64,000 bases of DNA from Schistocephalus solidus (GCA_017591395.1 WEDG01000815.1:364055-428054), one strand, 5' to 3'; positions 13,001-24,299 are shown, numbered from the stretch's first letter. Numbers and translations are program-made. Notes: generated from the sequence alone by a model not told the origin.

Positions 13001-16000
13001 AAAAGTTGGCGTTTATTTTTAAGTCCGGGTTTGTGGGATTTAGTGGTGAGTCTACTTAGTTGAGCTTATCTATGTACCTGCTGCAACTCTTTTCGTGCAT
13101 TTCCTTCGAGCACGTCTGCTTATTGCGTATTGAGTCAAACATCCTCCTCTTTGTGGACCTTAAGCGTCACCACTAATAGAAAATAGGCTGCTGTCTCGAG
13201 GGTTTATACATTGCGTGCCTTAGTTCGTGCACTATCTACTTACTCGTACTTGTTACTGATCTAGCCGGCCTCGATGATGTCGCGTATTTTACCTCTCCAC
13301 GCGTGCCGAATCGCGGCAGCAGACCTGGATAGCTCAACCCATTATTTTCTCCAGCGATGGACGCCGAATACCGAAAGTCCAAGCACCGCCTCCATATCTT
13401 GTCGAACCGTGTCGAGCCAGGTTTTTAGTTGACCTCCTCTTCGACACCTCCAATTGGATAGCGGTGGCGGATTGTGGGCATTAACACTAAACCCGTGAGT
13501 TGGGTGACGAATAATATGCCAAAACCGCCTCAGTCGTCTTTCTTGCATGGCCAGGGTATATACTTGCGATGTTGTCACAGTGAGTGCAGACTGTCTCATT
13601 TATGACAAAGTCGGTGTGTATAACTCGCAGGATGGTCTTCAAGCAGTGTTGGTCAAATACCTCCAGTTGTCGCTCATAGCCTAGAATTCACAGCCTACAC
13701 ATGGATTTACTGGTAACTTCCATACTGCCCCCACGTGCCACATGCAGTCTCGTAACCATTCCCATTCCCTTCTCTCTAGTGTGGGATCTCAACATGTCAC
13801 GAGAACCTGTTGAGACTTACCACGTCCATGACTACTTTCGGAGCAAGTTCTGCTCCCTCTACGAAAACGACTGCATTTTTGACAAGTTTGAATGCAGCTG
13901 GTCTCCCAACGACAAGTGAGTCACTTATTGTGTAAAATCGCTTTCTAGGTGTGTATGGAAGTGACTTGAACAAGTACACGGTTTTTGAACTTTTTATCTT
14001 CACCACCGTCTCTCCTACATATTGCGTTCCGTGAAGTTTCGACCGTGTTAGTTTCTTTTCAGTGAGACTGTCCATCATCGAAGGTCATAGGCAGGTCTGG
14101 TGATTGTAAGCGAACGGTCCTCATCGGACATAGCCGCTGACGATAGGCTCCCCATTATTTTTTGCGTAATCTGTTCTACTTTTCTTTGCATTCGTCGGCC
14201 TGAATTTCACGTTTGGAACGAGTCAAAGGTCACCTTCAACTACTACTTCATTCTCTGGTAATACGTATTTTCGGTTGTAGCAGCCTAACGCAGGCAAGCA
14301 AAACTTCACGATGCAATACCAGCGCAAAAATTAGTTCATGATTTGTGTTTTTCATAAACATCTGCGACTCTGTTCGTACGTAACCTTTTTCCGGATTAAG
14401 CTACCCGCTTTCTGAATAAATTCCTGTGTGAGAGCAATGAGGAATGTTAGCGTTGCGTGCTCAAGTACGCCGGAGTTACTCCTCATTGGTCGCTCCCTCT
14501 GAAACTCACCCACTCTATCCTGTTGACCGATTGATCAACCCCGGAAGTCCTCGCCACTCTCGCAGCTAAAAATGCCGTTTAAGTCCATAGTTACCGTGTC
14601 AAACGTCTATTTTTTTTGTAGTTTGCATACTAAAGATCCTAGTTACTTCTAACAAGAACCATTTCGATGTATGTTAGTGCAGTGAGTGATGTGTCTCACG
14701 AAACCTTAGTTGAACTTATGATATCGGTTCGAAAGCATTGCTCAGGTGGGTTTGCAGTAAAAAAATTTCAGTCACGCCAGGCTGTCACCTTTTGAATGTG
14801 GTTCTTTCCGACCGCCTGCAGAAATCACATTTGCCAGAAAGTGCTATTTTTCTCATTGATTGTTGATGCCCTTAGAGCATGCACAAAACGTTCTTTCGTG
14901 TGCTCATTTGGTGCTTAATTAAATCATCAAGTTTTCTTGAGGATAGGGCAGCGTTCGATTTGAAAAAACCCTTATAATTGGGAATTTTTAAAGACTGATA
15001 TGTCTATTCAGGTAGCTTATGAAGCATACAGCGTGGTCTGTATCCATTGCGAAGTTTCTTTAGCCTTGTGTGGTACCTTCCTTACAGTATAGAGATTGTT
15101 TTGTAAATAGAAGGTAAAATTATTATTCGGAATTTGAAAAAAATTATCCTACACCGAATGATACCGTTTTTTCCTTAAAATTTGAAGAAGATTCACGTTA
15201 CTATAAAATGAGTATCAAAAAATATTTTTATGCATACTTCCCATCAAAAAACTTTTTTTTCGATTTATAAGAATATTGAAAATCAACCTTAAATGACCCG
15301 GCTACCTAAGGGGTCTTTTTCTGTCGAGTGCGGTTGGGATATCGTGGGATTATGCCCTTGTCAGTACGGTTGATCATGCAACACATGTATACTGCTATGT
15401 AATCAATATTACAACCGGGCTTATGTTATCCTCTCTAAGATTGTTCTTTAATTTCAGTTAGCATGTCCTGAGGTGGTTACCTACCTTATTTTATTGGGAA
15501 TGAGAAATGACTGCTTTCACCAAAATGCCCTACCTACTTATTCAGCGTTCTCGGACAGGGTGGTTTACCGGAGCTACAAGGAACTGCAAATTAGCGTGCT
15601 CATGCACTTGGAGCCGTTGGCGCAGGTTTCGGAAACATAATGGTGTCGGTCACGTCACACTGACGGACGGGGTTGTTTGAATGCATTGGGCGAGGGGAGA
15701 CACGGTGGCGGATCTAACAGGGACCGTCAACTAGCCCAGCTGGTGAACTCAAACCCGTGGCTTATTGAGGTAATTATGTCACAGGAGCAGCCCACGTCGT
15801 CCTTACCCGTATGATCAGAACTGGCGTCACCCTGTCGCTGTCGTTGTTGCTAGTATAACGTTTACTGCGGTGGCGCTGATTGAAAGCCATCCTATAGCGT
15901 GCTGCCGAAGCAGATTCAGCTTTTAGACAAAAGGCACACGATTTTTGAGATCCTTCCTCTTTGCACCGCTCACTGGCAAGAACGACATACATTTTCCCCA

Positions 16001-19000
16001 TCACCTACGTAGTTTGAGAAAAAGCTTTTTTGCCTACATGGATGGGTCGCATGACAGGATGGGTTTGGTTAGTCAGATGACTCTGGAGATAGTGGTCATG
16101 AGCGATGCGAGGGAAAGTAGCCACAAGTCTGAACCTGCCGCATTTTACACTCATTATTTTAGAAATAAGATAGGCTCACCAGAACAAATTTATTAATGTG
16201 CTGACTCTTTCCCAGTGTTGAGCCGACCAAGCTCTTGAAAACGTCAGCAGATGCATAACTTTTTTTCGGCGAGTACGTCTTTTTTTCCAACTTACCAATC
16301 AGGATCTCTCAACTTGGCCTATCTGAGCACACTCCTTATTCACCAAAGTTGTGTTCTGATGCCATTAACTGAAACGCTGCTAAGTTACGTGTCTTTCGTG
16401 CCTTTTCTCTTTCCTATTCATTCAATTTAACTGTGCAGCTTTCAAACGATTTGGGCAACAAATCTTCTCGCTAAGGAGGACGCAAATAAGTTTTATCTGC
16501 TTGGACGCATTATCGTGTTTGTTTAGTGTTCAGCATATACGTTTCCGAAAAAGTCGGGGCTGACTTGGAAGAAGGTTGCATAGAAGGGCCAGTTTTCAAC
16601 AAATATGAAGATCCTTAACAATATATGCTGGTCGGTTATGCGGCCCATCAAAGAACGCTTAACTTCAGCGAACGGGCTCTTCTCGTAAATGTTGATTCGT
16701 TTGAAGACGTGAACCAAAAGGCTGTCCTGCTCCTCAATGTACGTTTTCTCAGTTCTGGTGTCCAGGCAGCCCTACTCTGCACTTTGCTTTGTTCCTGAAT
16801 GCAGCGGATGAAAGGAGAGAGATAGAGAGAGACAGTTCCTGTGTAAAATTATGATGAAGTGGTGCCTACTGATCAATTTACGGGACATGCCAGTCCCGTT
16901 GTGCCTTGGGGGCTTAATCAAGAGTCCTCGCAGGTCATCGCATAGCAACTAGTAACATATACCGACAATGGAGTACCGACAAAGAAAAGGGGGACCGGAT
17001 TGGCCATTTCTGGCTTATTGGCCGTCATCAGCCAGTCATACCCTGTCCCAAGTGCGGAGCACCTGGGATTCGAACCCGGGATCGTTGGTCATTGAGTCGA
17101 ACGCTCTACCAATGATCCGCAGACCCGTTTTCGTGTCAGTTGTGATCAGATTTGAATCCCAGTTGCTCCTCACTTGGGACTTGCTGATGCCGGCTAATAA
17201 GCCAGAAATGGCCATTCGGATCTCCCTCGTCTTTGTCGGTACTCCGTTATTTGCCTGTGTAAAACGTCCATTTGCTCGAACCGACCCACATTTCAAATAA
17301 AGACACCCTGGCTGTGATACATTTCCACGAAGATAAATAGCAGAATTTTCGAACTGTTTCACTACTAGCAGCAACTGCCGTACGCCTACCAACACGCTCG
17401 GTTGACAGCCGGTTGCCCATACGTCTGCTAAATTCAGTAGGGAGTGCCTATGTTCTGTCGCCTACAGACACCGCCAAGTATTAAGGTTTTAGCCACCACG
17501 CCCCTTCCTAGCTGTTCTGTGGTCCGATTAGGAGGGGCAAGCAGCAGCGAACGGCCCTCGGTGAAGTCCCCACTTGCGAGTATTGAAACTGGCGGCCCGA
17601 CTCCATGAGGTGGTTGAGCTAGCATGACAGTGTGAGGTCGCTCGGGATGGCTGAGGCTCAGTCGTCCTCGTAGAGAGGTAAGAACTACACTTGTGCTAAT
17701 CTTGTCCACATTGCTGCGAAGATCTTTGCCGTGGCCATTCTCATGCAGTTTAAAGCTAGGCTGGACTTGCAACCAAGATGCAAGCAAACTTCGTTGTGAG
17801 CTAGCTACGGAGACTGACAAAATATCCGCTTCGGAGTCAGTTTATGGATTGCATGTAGATCGCATTCTACTTCGCCCCCTGTTTGACTTTGCTCAAGAAC
17901 TGATTCTTGCGAAGGTCGTTTGTTGATTTAGCGGTGTACAATAACACCAGAACGACGCCTGACTGGCTTCGATTATGCTGACGATATCACCCCTTTGGCG
18001 TCAAACTATGTCATTCTATAAAATATGAATGTCAGTTCAGTCAGTTCATCCATAAACACCGCAAATAAACTTGTTTTTGTGCTGCATCTCTGACCAGGCA
18101 CAGGCACTCTCAGGATTGTTGACCGTAAGTTTTGAGAGATGGGATTTTTCAAGTATTTCGAGGAAAGTTGCTGCCAATCGGATGACAAGGTCGTTTCGGA
18201 TTGATGCTGTGGTAATGTTTCTGCAAGTCTTGAATGATTTGCGTGTGTCCGTTGCGATATCTAGGAATCGTGCTTGCAAGACATCCCTTGTCAGTCCTGC
18301 TCCGCGGCTTTGAATATTGGGCAGTGTAAGTGCAATACGAGGTATAACTGGAGGTGGTCGCGGTTGCCTTAACACCATCCTTCATTTGAAGTACATTGGC
18401 CTCGTACCGGGTAAGACAGCTCTTACCTGTTACAACACCATCGCAAAATTATTTCGCGCCATCCAGGGATGATGGCTGAGCTGCGCCTTTGGGTACGCTT
18501 TTCATCGCCCTACCCATTAATTTGTGCTGTTGTTCTACATCCAACCCCGTCGCCTTAGCGGAGGTGTAAAGAACTGGCCAACTCAAAACCTGACAGCGCA
18601 GCCCTTCAAAACACGGAGGTTCTTCCTTGGTCCTCGGTAGAGATTCGAGTAAAACGAGGAGTTAAGTTGACCGCCCCGAGTTGCCTTCCGTTGATAGCTG
18701 CACGTCATGAAACACTACCCTTGTGTATCATGCACGACTAAAAACGTACGAGACACCTATTCAGTGGTCATTACCATCACCGAACTATGCAGAGCGGACA
18801 TTTTTTGGGGTAACGCTCGCATATACAGCCCCACCTGCTTGTAACTTCTATGAAGTACCTGTTTATGTCATTTGCGTGGGCCAAATTTCCCTTCGCTCCT
18901 TCCTTTTACGCCTCCCTCCAGTGTTCACTTTAGGTTTTGATGGTTAAGCTTCAGGGTAGGGACAGACACAGGCTTAGGCTCGAGTTTAGGCTATCAGCGT

Positions 19001-19934
19001 TGTCAACTTCAGTTTTACCTTCAGCCGCGGCCATCACGAGAACCGTATTTAACCTTATATTGTTCACATTTCTCCTTCAACGCCATTGGTGTTCACGGGC
19101 TGGGACCAGTTCGCCTAGAATATCTCATCAGTGTCGTCAATTTATTTTTCTGTCCGTTCGCAACTCCTAATGTCCAGCATTTGCGATTGGGCGCTCGCGT
19201 TTGTACACTTTATTGGGATTTCATCATCATTTTCTTCTTTCGTCTCCCGAAAATAGCTATCTGCAAGTTTCGTTTACTCTACCCATAAGACCCCCTATTA
19301 CTATCATTCCCAGATTGCAAGATTCATTGTCTCAGTTTTCGCAATAGGGCCACATACTCGTAGTCACCACTGTAGGTTTATTAATCTTATGGCAAAGATT
19401 GTATCACTGGGTCACCTGACTCCGTGTCCTGCACTTATTAATTTCAGAAATTATTTCCCCGATTATTAATCTTATGTAGCAAGATGGAATCGACCGCAGA
19501 AAGAGCAAACAAAGGGGTTTGGTGCAAGCGTTTTGCATCGCTTCTTTGTGTTAATGGTGCTTTTTCTCCCTTGTGCGCAGTGTCTTGAGTTCAAGGCATC
19601 CGAAGACTTGTCTAAATCGCTCCTGCTTTCCACTCACAGCTGCCTCCTCACCGGTTCCTACAATAACCTCTTTCGCGTGTTTGACCGTTCCACCGGTGAG
19701 AGTGTTCTGACTGAGGTCTCCAACGAGTCGAACAGCGTGCCGTCTACACCTCTGGAGACGCGATGCGTCACGACAGACTCCATTGGCCGCAACGAAGACG
19801 AACTCAGTGTTGACTGTCTAGACCTCTCCAAGAAACTCCTCTACCTGGCCTGGCATCCAAGCGAGCAACGCATTGCCTTAACGAGCAACAGTTCTCTCTT
19901 CCTCGCCTCCGGACGTTTTGGAAGTTCTGCGTAG
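3941..19934 (+). CDS. PPP2R2: Protein phosphatase 2A regulatory subunit B (B55/PR55), eight visible exons
   Basis: Encodes the B55 seven-bladed WD40 regulatory subunit that docks on the PP2A scaffold (A) subunit and directs the catalytic (C) subunit to substrates controlling mitotic exit and cytoskeletal phosphorylation. Exons: 3941-4015, 4053-4150, 7135-7294, 7613-7945, 9444-9608, 12300-12425, 13780-13915 and 19640-19934. Phases (1,0,1,1,1,1,2) join without conflict to about 461 residues; vertebrate B55 proteins are near 447. Diagnostic blocks in order are [97 protein letters not shown] and [14 protein letters not shown]. The start codon and first few residues lie on an unseen upstream exon. 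Odd points are a 37-nt first visible intron, a GC-AG second intron, and a hairpin-arm region about 14 residues longer and more acidic than in vertebrates. The reading frame is intact throughout, so the gene looks functional. Confidence 0.95.
4053..4150 (+). CDS. PPP2R2: PPP2R2 exon, first WD40 blade
   Basis: Acceptor AACCTGCCAG, first complete codons DQYSCIEYD, last codons LSSQ. Joined across the 37-nt intron, the protein runs from EDEAVD through A into DQYSC with no gap relative to known B55 proteins. The exon ends TCACAG|GCAAGT, a GC donor with otherwise perfect consensus, in phase 0, matching the phase-0 start at 7135. Confidence 0.9.
4215..4690 (-). repeat. R3 dispersed repeat (GC-rich, about 500 bp), intronic copy
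   Basis: Minus-strand copy inside PPP2R2 intron 2. The family signature is CCGCCTCCGGTCTTCTTGAC followed by GACACCGGGCTCAGG, then ACTTGCGCTGCATCTACCGC (read on the opposite strand), with upstream blocks GACGGGATAACTCGGACC and GCGCTAAAAGCCGTGGCTT. This copy keeps all blocks with scattered substitutions. R3 has no coding capacity that I can recognise. Confidence 0.8.
4860..5035 (-). repeat. R3 partial copy
   Basis: Second, more eroded minus-strand R3 piece. It retains the block corresponding to AAGGAGCCATTGCAGCCTG, the CACTGGACTGACTGCGAGGT block and the start of the GCGCACAGTGATA block. The remainder of the intron (5036-7134) shows nothing I can identify. Confidence 0.65.
7135..7294 (+). CDS. 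PPP2R2: PPP2R2 exon with [13 protein letters not shown] block
   Basis: Acceptor TTTTATAACAG, donor AACG|GTGAGT, phase 0 in and phase 1 out. It encodes [19 protein letters not shown] followed by the strongly conserved B55 block [20 protein letters not shown] and ends in LLSTN. This blade-2 segment is among the most conserved in the family. Confidence 0.95.
7613..7945 (+). CDS. PPP2R2: PPP2R2 exon, hairpin arm and blade 3
   Basis: Acceptor TGGTCTTTAG, donor TTTCA|GTATCC, phase 1 in and out. It begins [20 protein letters not shown], runs through an acidic loop rich in D and E, and continues LRVPRFQP, then [18 protein letters not shown] and [10 protein letters not shown]. In vertebrate B55 the segment between KRPEGYN and RVPVF forms the extended hairpin that grips the A subunit; here it is about 14 residues longer and more acidic. 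Confidence 0.95.
7946..9443. other. PPP2R2 intron, no further content recognised
   Basis: GT-AG intron of 1498 bp between the [10 protein letters not shown] exon and the IVDIKP exon. Open frames on both strands near 9020-9470 are short and resemble nothing I know; they are treated as chance. Confidence 0.7.
9444..9608 (+). CDS. PPP2R2: PPP2R2 exon, blade 4
   Basis: Acceptor CCCTAAAG, donor TTTTGG|GTGGGT, phase 1 in and out. The split codon restores N in SFNIVDIKP. It continues [16 protein letters not shown], then [19 protein letters not shown]. Joining to the next exon gives the same residue count as vertebrate B55 across the junction, which fixes the donor at 9609. Confidence 0.95.
11355..11735 (+). 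repeat. R3 dispersed repeat, intronic copy
   Basis: Plus-strand R3 copy inside the 2.7-kb PPP2R2 intron 9609-12299. It shows GCTGACGGGATAACTCGG, then GAGAGTCAGGCTTCAGTGGC, CCCGCCTCCGATCTTTTCC, GTGCAAGTCTACTGTCATTT and GGCGCATGATCGACATCGTC in family order. The rest of this intron shows no recognisable element. Confidence 0.75.
12300..12425 (+). CDS. PPP2R2: PPP2R2 exon, blade 5
   Basis: Acceptor TCATCCCCAG, donor TCAAAG|GTAGTC, phase 1 in and out. It encodes [16 protein letters not shown], then [19 protein letters not shown] and YLTLK. The split codon to the next exon restores V in LKVWDLNM. It fills exactly the gap between the neighbouring exons. Confidence 0.95.
13342..13620 (-). pseudogene. 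Non-LTR retrotransposon C-terminal fragment (intronic)
   Basis: On the minus strand an 85-codon frame reads [14 protein letters not shown], later [20 protein letters not shown] and VHRWRK. The RRLR-F-HI-R block followed by a GGQ-K-TWLD-VRQDME block is typical of the region downstream of the reverse transcriptase palm in LINE ORF2 proteins. Only this tail is present and it lies antisense to PPP2R2 within the intron 12426-13779, so it is a dead fragment. Confidence 0.75.
13780..13915 (+). CDS. PPP2R2: PPP2R2 exon, blade 6
   Basis: Acceptor CCTTCTCTCTAG, donor GACAA|GTGAGT, phase 1 in and phase 2 out. It encodes [38 protein letters not shown] and SWSPND, a near-perfect match to the B55 segment with the invariant [14 protein letters not shown]. 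Confidence 0.95.
14780..15310. repeat. AT-rich dispersed repeat (R4), intronic
   Basis: AT-rich stretch in the last PPP2R2 intron resembling 51170-51480: both have a TTGATGCCCT motif followed by an ATGCACA-(A/G)AA-N-TTCTTTC block and a TCATT/CTCATT block. Boundaries are approximate and no coding sequence is evident. Confidence 0.4.
16965..17245. repeat. R1 SINE-like fold-back pair with hammerhead-like cores
   Basis: Two R1 units face away from a shared tRNA-like centre within the last PPP2R2 intron. The minus-strand unit reads GACTGG-CTGATGA-C-GGCC...AAGCC-A-GAAATGGCCA with a matching CCGGTC, giving a six-pair stem I. The plus-strand unit has CTGATGC, so one core base is lost. The centre holds CACCTGGGATTCGAACCCGG, a B-box-like tRNA T-arm on the minus strand. 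Outer ends both carry the R1 tail CTTTGTCGGTACTCC or its complement. Confidence 0.75.
17860..18370 (+). pseudogene. LINE reverse transcriptase remnant (intronic)
   Basis: Degraded plus-strand reverse transcriptase. [12 protein letters not shown] resembles the SP-LFNF block before the active site, [14 protein letters not shown] is the YADD active-site motif, and further down [10 protein letters not shown] resembles the FKYLG block. These pieces lie in different frames with many stops. It sits in the last PPP2R2 intron in sense orientation. The minus-strand open frame at 17434-17820 may be the antisense of, or a piece of, the same insertion; I do not recognise it. Confidence 0.7.
19640..19934 (+). 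CDS. PPP2R2: PPP2R2 terminal exon, blade 7 and stop
   Basis: The acceptor inside TCCACTCACAG supplies the third base of the split codon. It encodes [20 protein letters not shown], a variable linker, [20 protein letters not shown], and ends [12 protein letters not shown] before TAG at 19932-19934. The blade is conserved, but the extreme C-terminus differs from the FQDKVN-type end of vertebrate B55. The basic linker of the vertebrate protein is replaced by a neutral to acidic one. Confidence 0.9.
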
Positions 19935-22550
19935 AGATTTTTGCTTGAACCATACTTCCCCCACCTCAACCCCAATGGTTCGGCAAATTGTCCCCTCTTC
20001 AAGCAAATGGATCAGACTAACGTTGATCTTCCAGCTCTTCATCTGCTCCCCCCCGCCGTCTATTATGTTCCAACCAATTCCTGTTGCCTTCGGGGCTGAT
20101 GCTTGCCACCGTTTCCCTTTTCAAGTTTGGTGTATCCTTTAATTGACGCCAATCAGTACGTTTATATGTACGAACAGACACAAGAAAATATACATTGTAC
20201 ATACCCACTGACATCTACATTCCGCGCATGTTACGCCTTGATCGGCCCAGATTTATTTATGTAAGCATATGAAGTACAAATTCTTATTTACCGTGCTGTT
20301 CGATTTCTTGGTTTGTTGGTGGGCCAAGGGTTTGACACTGCTGAGAATGTACGAGCCATAACTCTGCCAGACGATGCATGCGCCAACATTAGGCGCTGCA
20401 CTGGTGTGTGTGCGTGCGTGCGTGAGCACCTGTCAGTATCTCTTTGACGCGTGCACGGCTGCAGCTGCCTTGGTTGGTCGGGGTCGCTTGACGGAGGTCT
20501 GAAATCTTAGTTAGCGTGTCGGAGTAAAAGTTCGTGGCTTTGATCGCGTGGTGAACTAACTGCTTTGCTCCACACTGATCTTTAACAGCTGACTTGGATT
20601 AACGTGGCACTTGCTCAAGACATATTCTGGGTAGGAAAGCGATTGTCAACTCATAGGTTAGCCTGGTTCACGCCTGCGTTTGCTGCCCTTGGCGCTGGCG
20701 TCCTCTCTGGTGGAGTGTGTCAGCGTTCGCTGAACGGTTTCGCTGCTTGGAAATTTCAGCCTTGTTGGGTGTTTTAATGGTCAATTTGTAAGCCAGAGTA
20801 TTTGGCAGTTCCTTTGAGGTTACATCAGAACTGTTTTGGTTGACGCTCCACAAATGCTGCCAGTGCTAAAACATCAGCCTGGCCTACCGGAAAATGCTAC
20901 GGACAGGCTGAATAGATTCAGTCAGCTGGTCCGTTAAGGCTTGAAAGGCAGTTCGGCCTAGGGGCTAACTTCTCAAGTGAATACTTACCATGTGTCATGC
21001 GTCTCAACTCCACAAATGCCTGTTAGGATCTCCGTAAGTACTGTCCCGGGGGGATGGGTGTGTTTTTTCAGGCGCGTCTGCAGATGATGAATCGCTGAAC
21101 AATGGTCAGGTACAAAATTTACAGGTCTGAATTTAACGAACATGCCCTGTTGGGTCACCATCGACTGTACTCCTGGGGACGCAGAGCACTGACTTATACG
21201 ATATCACGAAAACCGATGATGACACCGTGACCATGACGTCTCAGAACCTGGCTTAAATGAATTTGTTCTCTACCGTTGGCTGGCGGCTAGATAGTTGAGT
21301 CGAAGCGCTGAGCAAGACGACCCCCGAAAAGGCAATCCGAGTGGCTGTTGGGGTTCGTCTGTACCTATAAACCCTCAGAAGAGGCGAAAACGTCTGATTT
21401 CAGTATCACACGATCCCTGCTATGGCAATCGTAAGGATCAATCAGCTCCCCAAACCTCGTCCAATGATGCCAGAGGGACCCGATCTTGACAGTACTGCTG
21501 GAAGGTGCAGATGCTTCACGGCCCTGGCACCCACGGTTCAACGGCATTTACTTTTCACCCTCTAATTTTTTGCATGTTTGCTTCCGGTTATCAATATGGA
21601 TCTCAGGTTTAGGTTCTTAGGATCCTTGGAGAGGGTTGTCAGTCCTTGCATCTTTCACTACCACTGTCGCGACTCTGGTAGACAGGTTGGCGCTCTCCCC
21701 CTCGATCGACCACACGGGAATCAGTCAGTGTCTGACTAAAGTACCCTTAGCATTGAAATGACCACTAACATCTTCGCACTCTCTCTAAGCCCCAATAGAA
21801 ACTGCTGGCGGGAGCCATAAATAAATGCACACCTCCCCCTGTGAGAAGTGATTAAGATACCCCCCGTCGTGACTCCCGGACTATTTATCATGACAAACTG
21901 TAGGATTTTTGAAGCCATCGCTGGGATTTGCTGACTCACCACGATATCTGTTCGCCAAGATGAGGTGCACATGCACGGTACCTGTCCGATTAGTCCTCCT
22001 AGGTGAGTTTGAACGCTGGGCTGACTTCGAGTGAAATAACCTGACTTTGTTACAAAACACTCCACGCCTGATGCGAGAAGCTTGTCGAGGACAAATCTGG
22101 CCAGCCGAAAAAAAACAACTGGTGTAGTTTGGGTTTCGTCCTTCGTTGTCCTCGTCATGAGTTCATTGCTGCTGACCTAACTTCAATGCCGTGGAGTACC
22201 TGGAGGTGGCGAGGTCTTCACTTCATAGCCCGGTTCGATCAGATCTGTTAAAACACAGGGGTTGGCTTCGGGACCCACGACGTTCGATCCTTGACGGCAG
22301 AAGAGCGAGCGGGTTGTCTCATTAGGTTCGCATCGGCCGCACAAAGAGAGAGGCAGTCCGTGGCAGCATCTGCGAGCCCATAAGGAATAGGTCTACTTGC
22401 AGGCGTGAACCGTAAATTTCATAACTGATGAAATTTCATGAATTTCACAAGAAAATCCTTGTTACACAAAATCAGCCCACACTGCTTCCCTAAAGTCTTA
22501 CGGAATTGAAGAAACCACCCTTCTTAAAGCGACGGGACATTGTCGTTTAT
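19935..22550. other. Unassigned intergenic sequence
   Basis: No gene recognised. The longest frame is a minus-strand one at 21736-22158 (140 codons) that resembles no family I know and has no adjacent splice-site logic; it may be chance or part of an unrecognised repeat. No clear polyadenylation signal for PPP2R2 was noticed in the first 300 bases. Confidence 0.5.
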
Positions 22551-22554
22551 GAAT

Positions 22555-22800
22555 GAATATTACGTTGATTAGAAATACCAACTTTGTAGACGTACAGAAA
22601 ATTCCGAAAACGTGAAAAATCACTGTAGCTCAGTAAACTGAAGTTTTAAATGTACAAAAAGCCCGTCCGTGCAAAATAACGAGTAAATAAATCAGCACCC
22701 TTTAGAATACCGTCTGAAAATTGTCCTTTAGTTGAGTTTGCACTGAAATGTCCTCAAAAAATAAGTTTCCTTAATTGGATAGCTACTTACAACTAGCCAA
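22555..22800 (+). repeat. AT-rich dispersed repeat pair, copy 1 (R5)
   Basis: Shares ordered blocks with 26320-26560: AATTCCGAAAACGTGAAAAATC, GTAAACTGAAGTTTTAAAT, TCCGTGCAAAA, TTGTCCTTTAGTTGAGTTTG and related sequence. The copies are direct repeats about 3.8 kb apart, with perhaps 20 percent divergence by eye. Nature unknown. Confidence 0.65.
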
Positions 22801-22884
22801 GTGTTCGGGTATATATGTCAACACATTTTTACGAACTTTGTCTGTTTTCCCGTTTTTCCATTACTTGAGATAAGCTTAACTAAG

Positions 22885-23130
22885 AAAGGTGGTTCATCCA
22901 TCGGGTTACGGAATGTGCGCGTCCCGTTGTGCATTTGGATCTCATCTGGAGCCCATGGTACCGAACACGATAAGACAGACTGGAAGGATCATTTCTAGTC
23001 TCTTGGCCGTCATCAGGCAGGCGGAGGGACAAAGATTCAGGTGTTCCAAACCTAGTGTTCGATGTCTGGCTGATGACAGTTACTAAGCTAGAAGCGGTCC
23101 TTCCAGTCCCCCGTGGCTTCCCGCTACTCC
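22885..23130. repeat. R1 fold-back pair, degraded
   Basis: Left half carries ACTGGAAGGATCATTTCTAG and GGCCGTCATCAGG (minus-strand R1); right half carries GTCTGG-CTGATGA, an AGCTAGAAG block and CCTTCCAGTC (plus-strand R1). The GAAA of the right core is altered, so neither core looks active. Confidence 0.6.
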
Positions 23131-23489
23131 CAGCTGCCTAACTGTAACCCTCTTCCCATCAAATGTACGTAGCTAATTTCTTGATGAAGAACTGTAAAAA
23201 GTAAACTGTTGTAGGTACAATCACACAGCTAAAGTATAAATGCTTGAATTGTGGACGCAATTCTCCCTCGTGGTTTAAACAGGAGGACGCGCAACCACAT
23301 TTTGTCGCGCCTAATACCCACGGTGTTCGAAGAGGGCCAATACTACTATTATGCTAAATGAGACGAACCGCATACGACATCCTGGGAGTTTCTGTTTCAA
23401 CGCGAAATAGAGTCAGTTTAACTGCTCTATGGCATTATCATACAGATGCTTTCTGTTATGCCCCTTCTATTTGTTAAAGCATAGCACAT

Positions 23490-23685
23490 TTTGCGGGGAC
23501 CGGGTCGTGTGTGGCACGCCTAGATGGGTGAGAGGAGGGAAAAGGTACGAGAGATGCTGTGCATGCCTGCTATCATTTTAAACTAGTTCACGCGTAATTT
23601 GCCGTTCTGCGCCCAGCATGCTGTTCGGCGTAGGGTGGACATGGTCGTTCGCGACGGTCTAACTTTCAGGAGTGACATGAAGACG
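23490..23685 (+). repeat. R3 partial copy
   Basis: Shows the R3 3' half: GTGTGGCACGCCTAG, GGTACGAGAGATGCTGTGCA, TTTTAAACTAGTTCACGCG, and a CGTAGGGTGGACATGGTCG end. It is immediately followed by a better copy at 23865. Confidence 0.6.
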
Positions 23686-23864
23686 AACTCCTTTCTATAC
23701 ACTCTGGTTAATTAGTACGGCGGACAGCAAACCTTCCAGGCCTACTATGATTATTCTTATGATCAGGCACATTATCTTACTTCATGCTGCACACAGTTCC
23801 AGGGAAGCCACTAGTAGGGTTAGCATCAAGAGGAACTACGTGTTATACTGTCTGGTTATGGTGT

Positions 23865-24105
23865 GGTGGCACGCTCAGGGGCGGCTCCGGCCGCGCCAGC
23901 CACCTGCGTCCTCTCCCGCCTCCGGTCTTCTGGACTCTGTCTTGACACCGGGCTCAGGTGGGGGAGGAGGAGAGAGTGCGGTAGATGCAGCGCTAGTCTA
24001 CTATCACTTAAAAACTAATTCACGCGCAAGTCACCGTCCCTGATCCACCCTTCCATGGAGCATACGGTGGACATCGTCGGACTACGACGGTCGAACTTTC
24101 GTATC
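23865..24105 (+). repeat. R3 3' half copy
   Basis: Clear R3 blocks: TGGTGGCACGCTCAGGGGCG, CGCCTCCGGTCTTCTGGACT, TTGACACCGGGCTCAGGTGG, then ATGCAGCGCTAGTCTACTAT and GGAGCATACGGTGGACATCG. Confidence 0.8.
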
Positions 24106-24299
24106 GTTATGAACCATGGCAGGCAGGAAGCCGTCCAACGTACAGAGAACCATAAGCATAGAAATATTTAAGAACCAAGTGCGTGTTGGCCTTACAATTA
24201 CCTATAACATTCGAACTTTAGCAAAAGGAACTACATATACGGCTGATTCCAACAATGCTCAGAATGCAGACATTCAACATAATTACCAATGGTAGATTG

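Noticed and set aside
21736..22158. 140-codon minus frame as a gene
   Set aside because: No recognisable domain, no splice logic, and repetitive sequence elsewhere in the window yields frames of similar length by chance.
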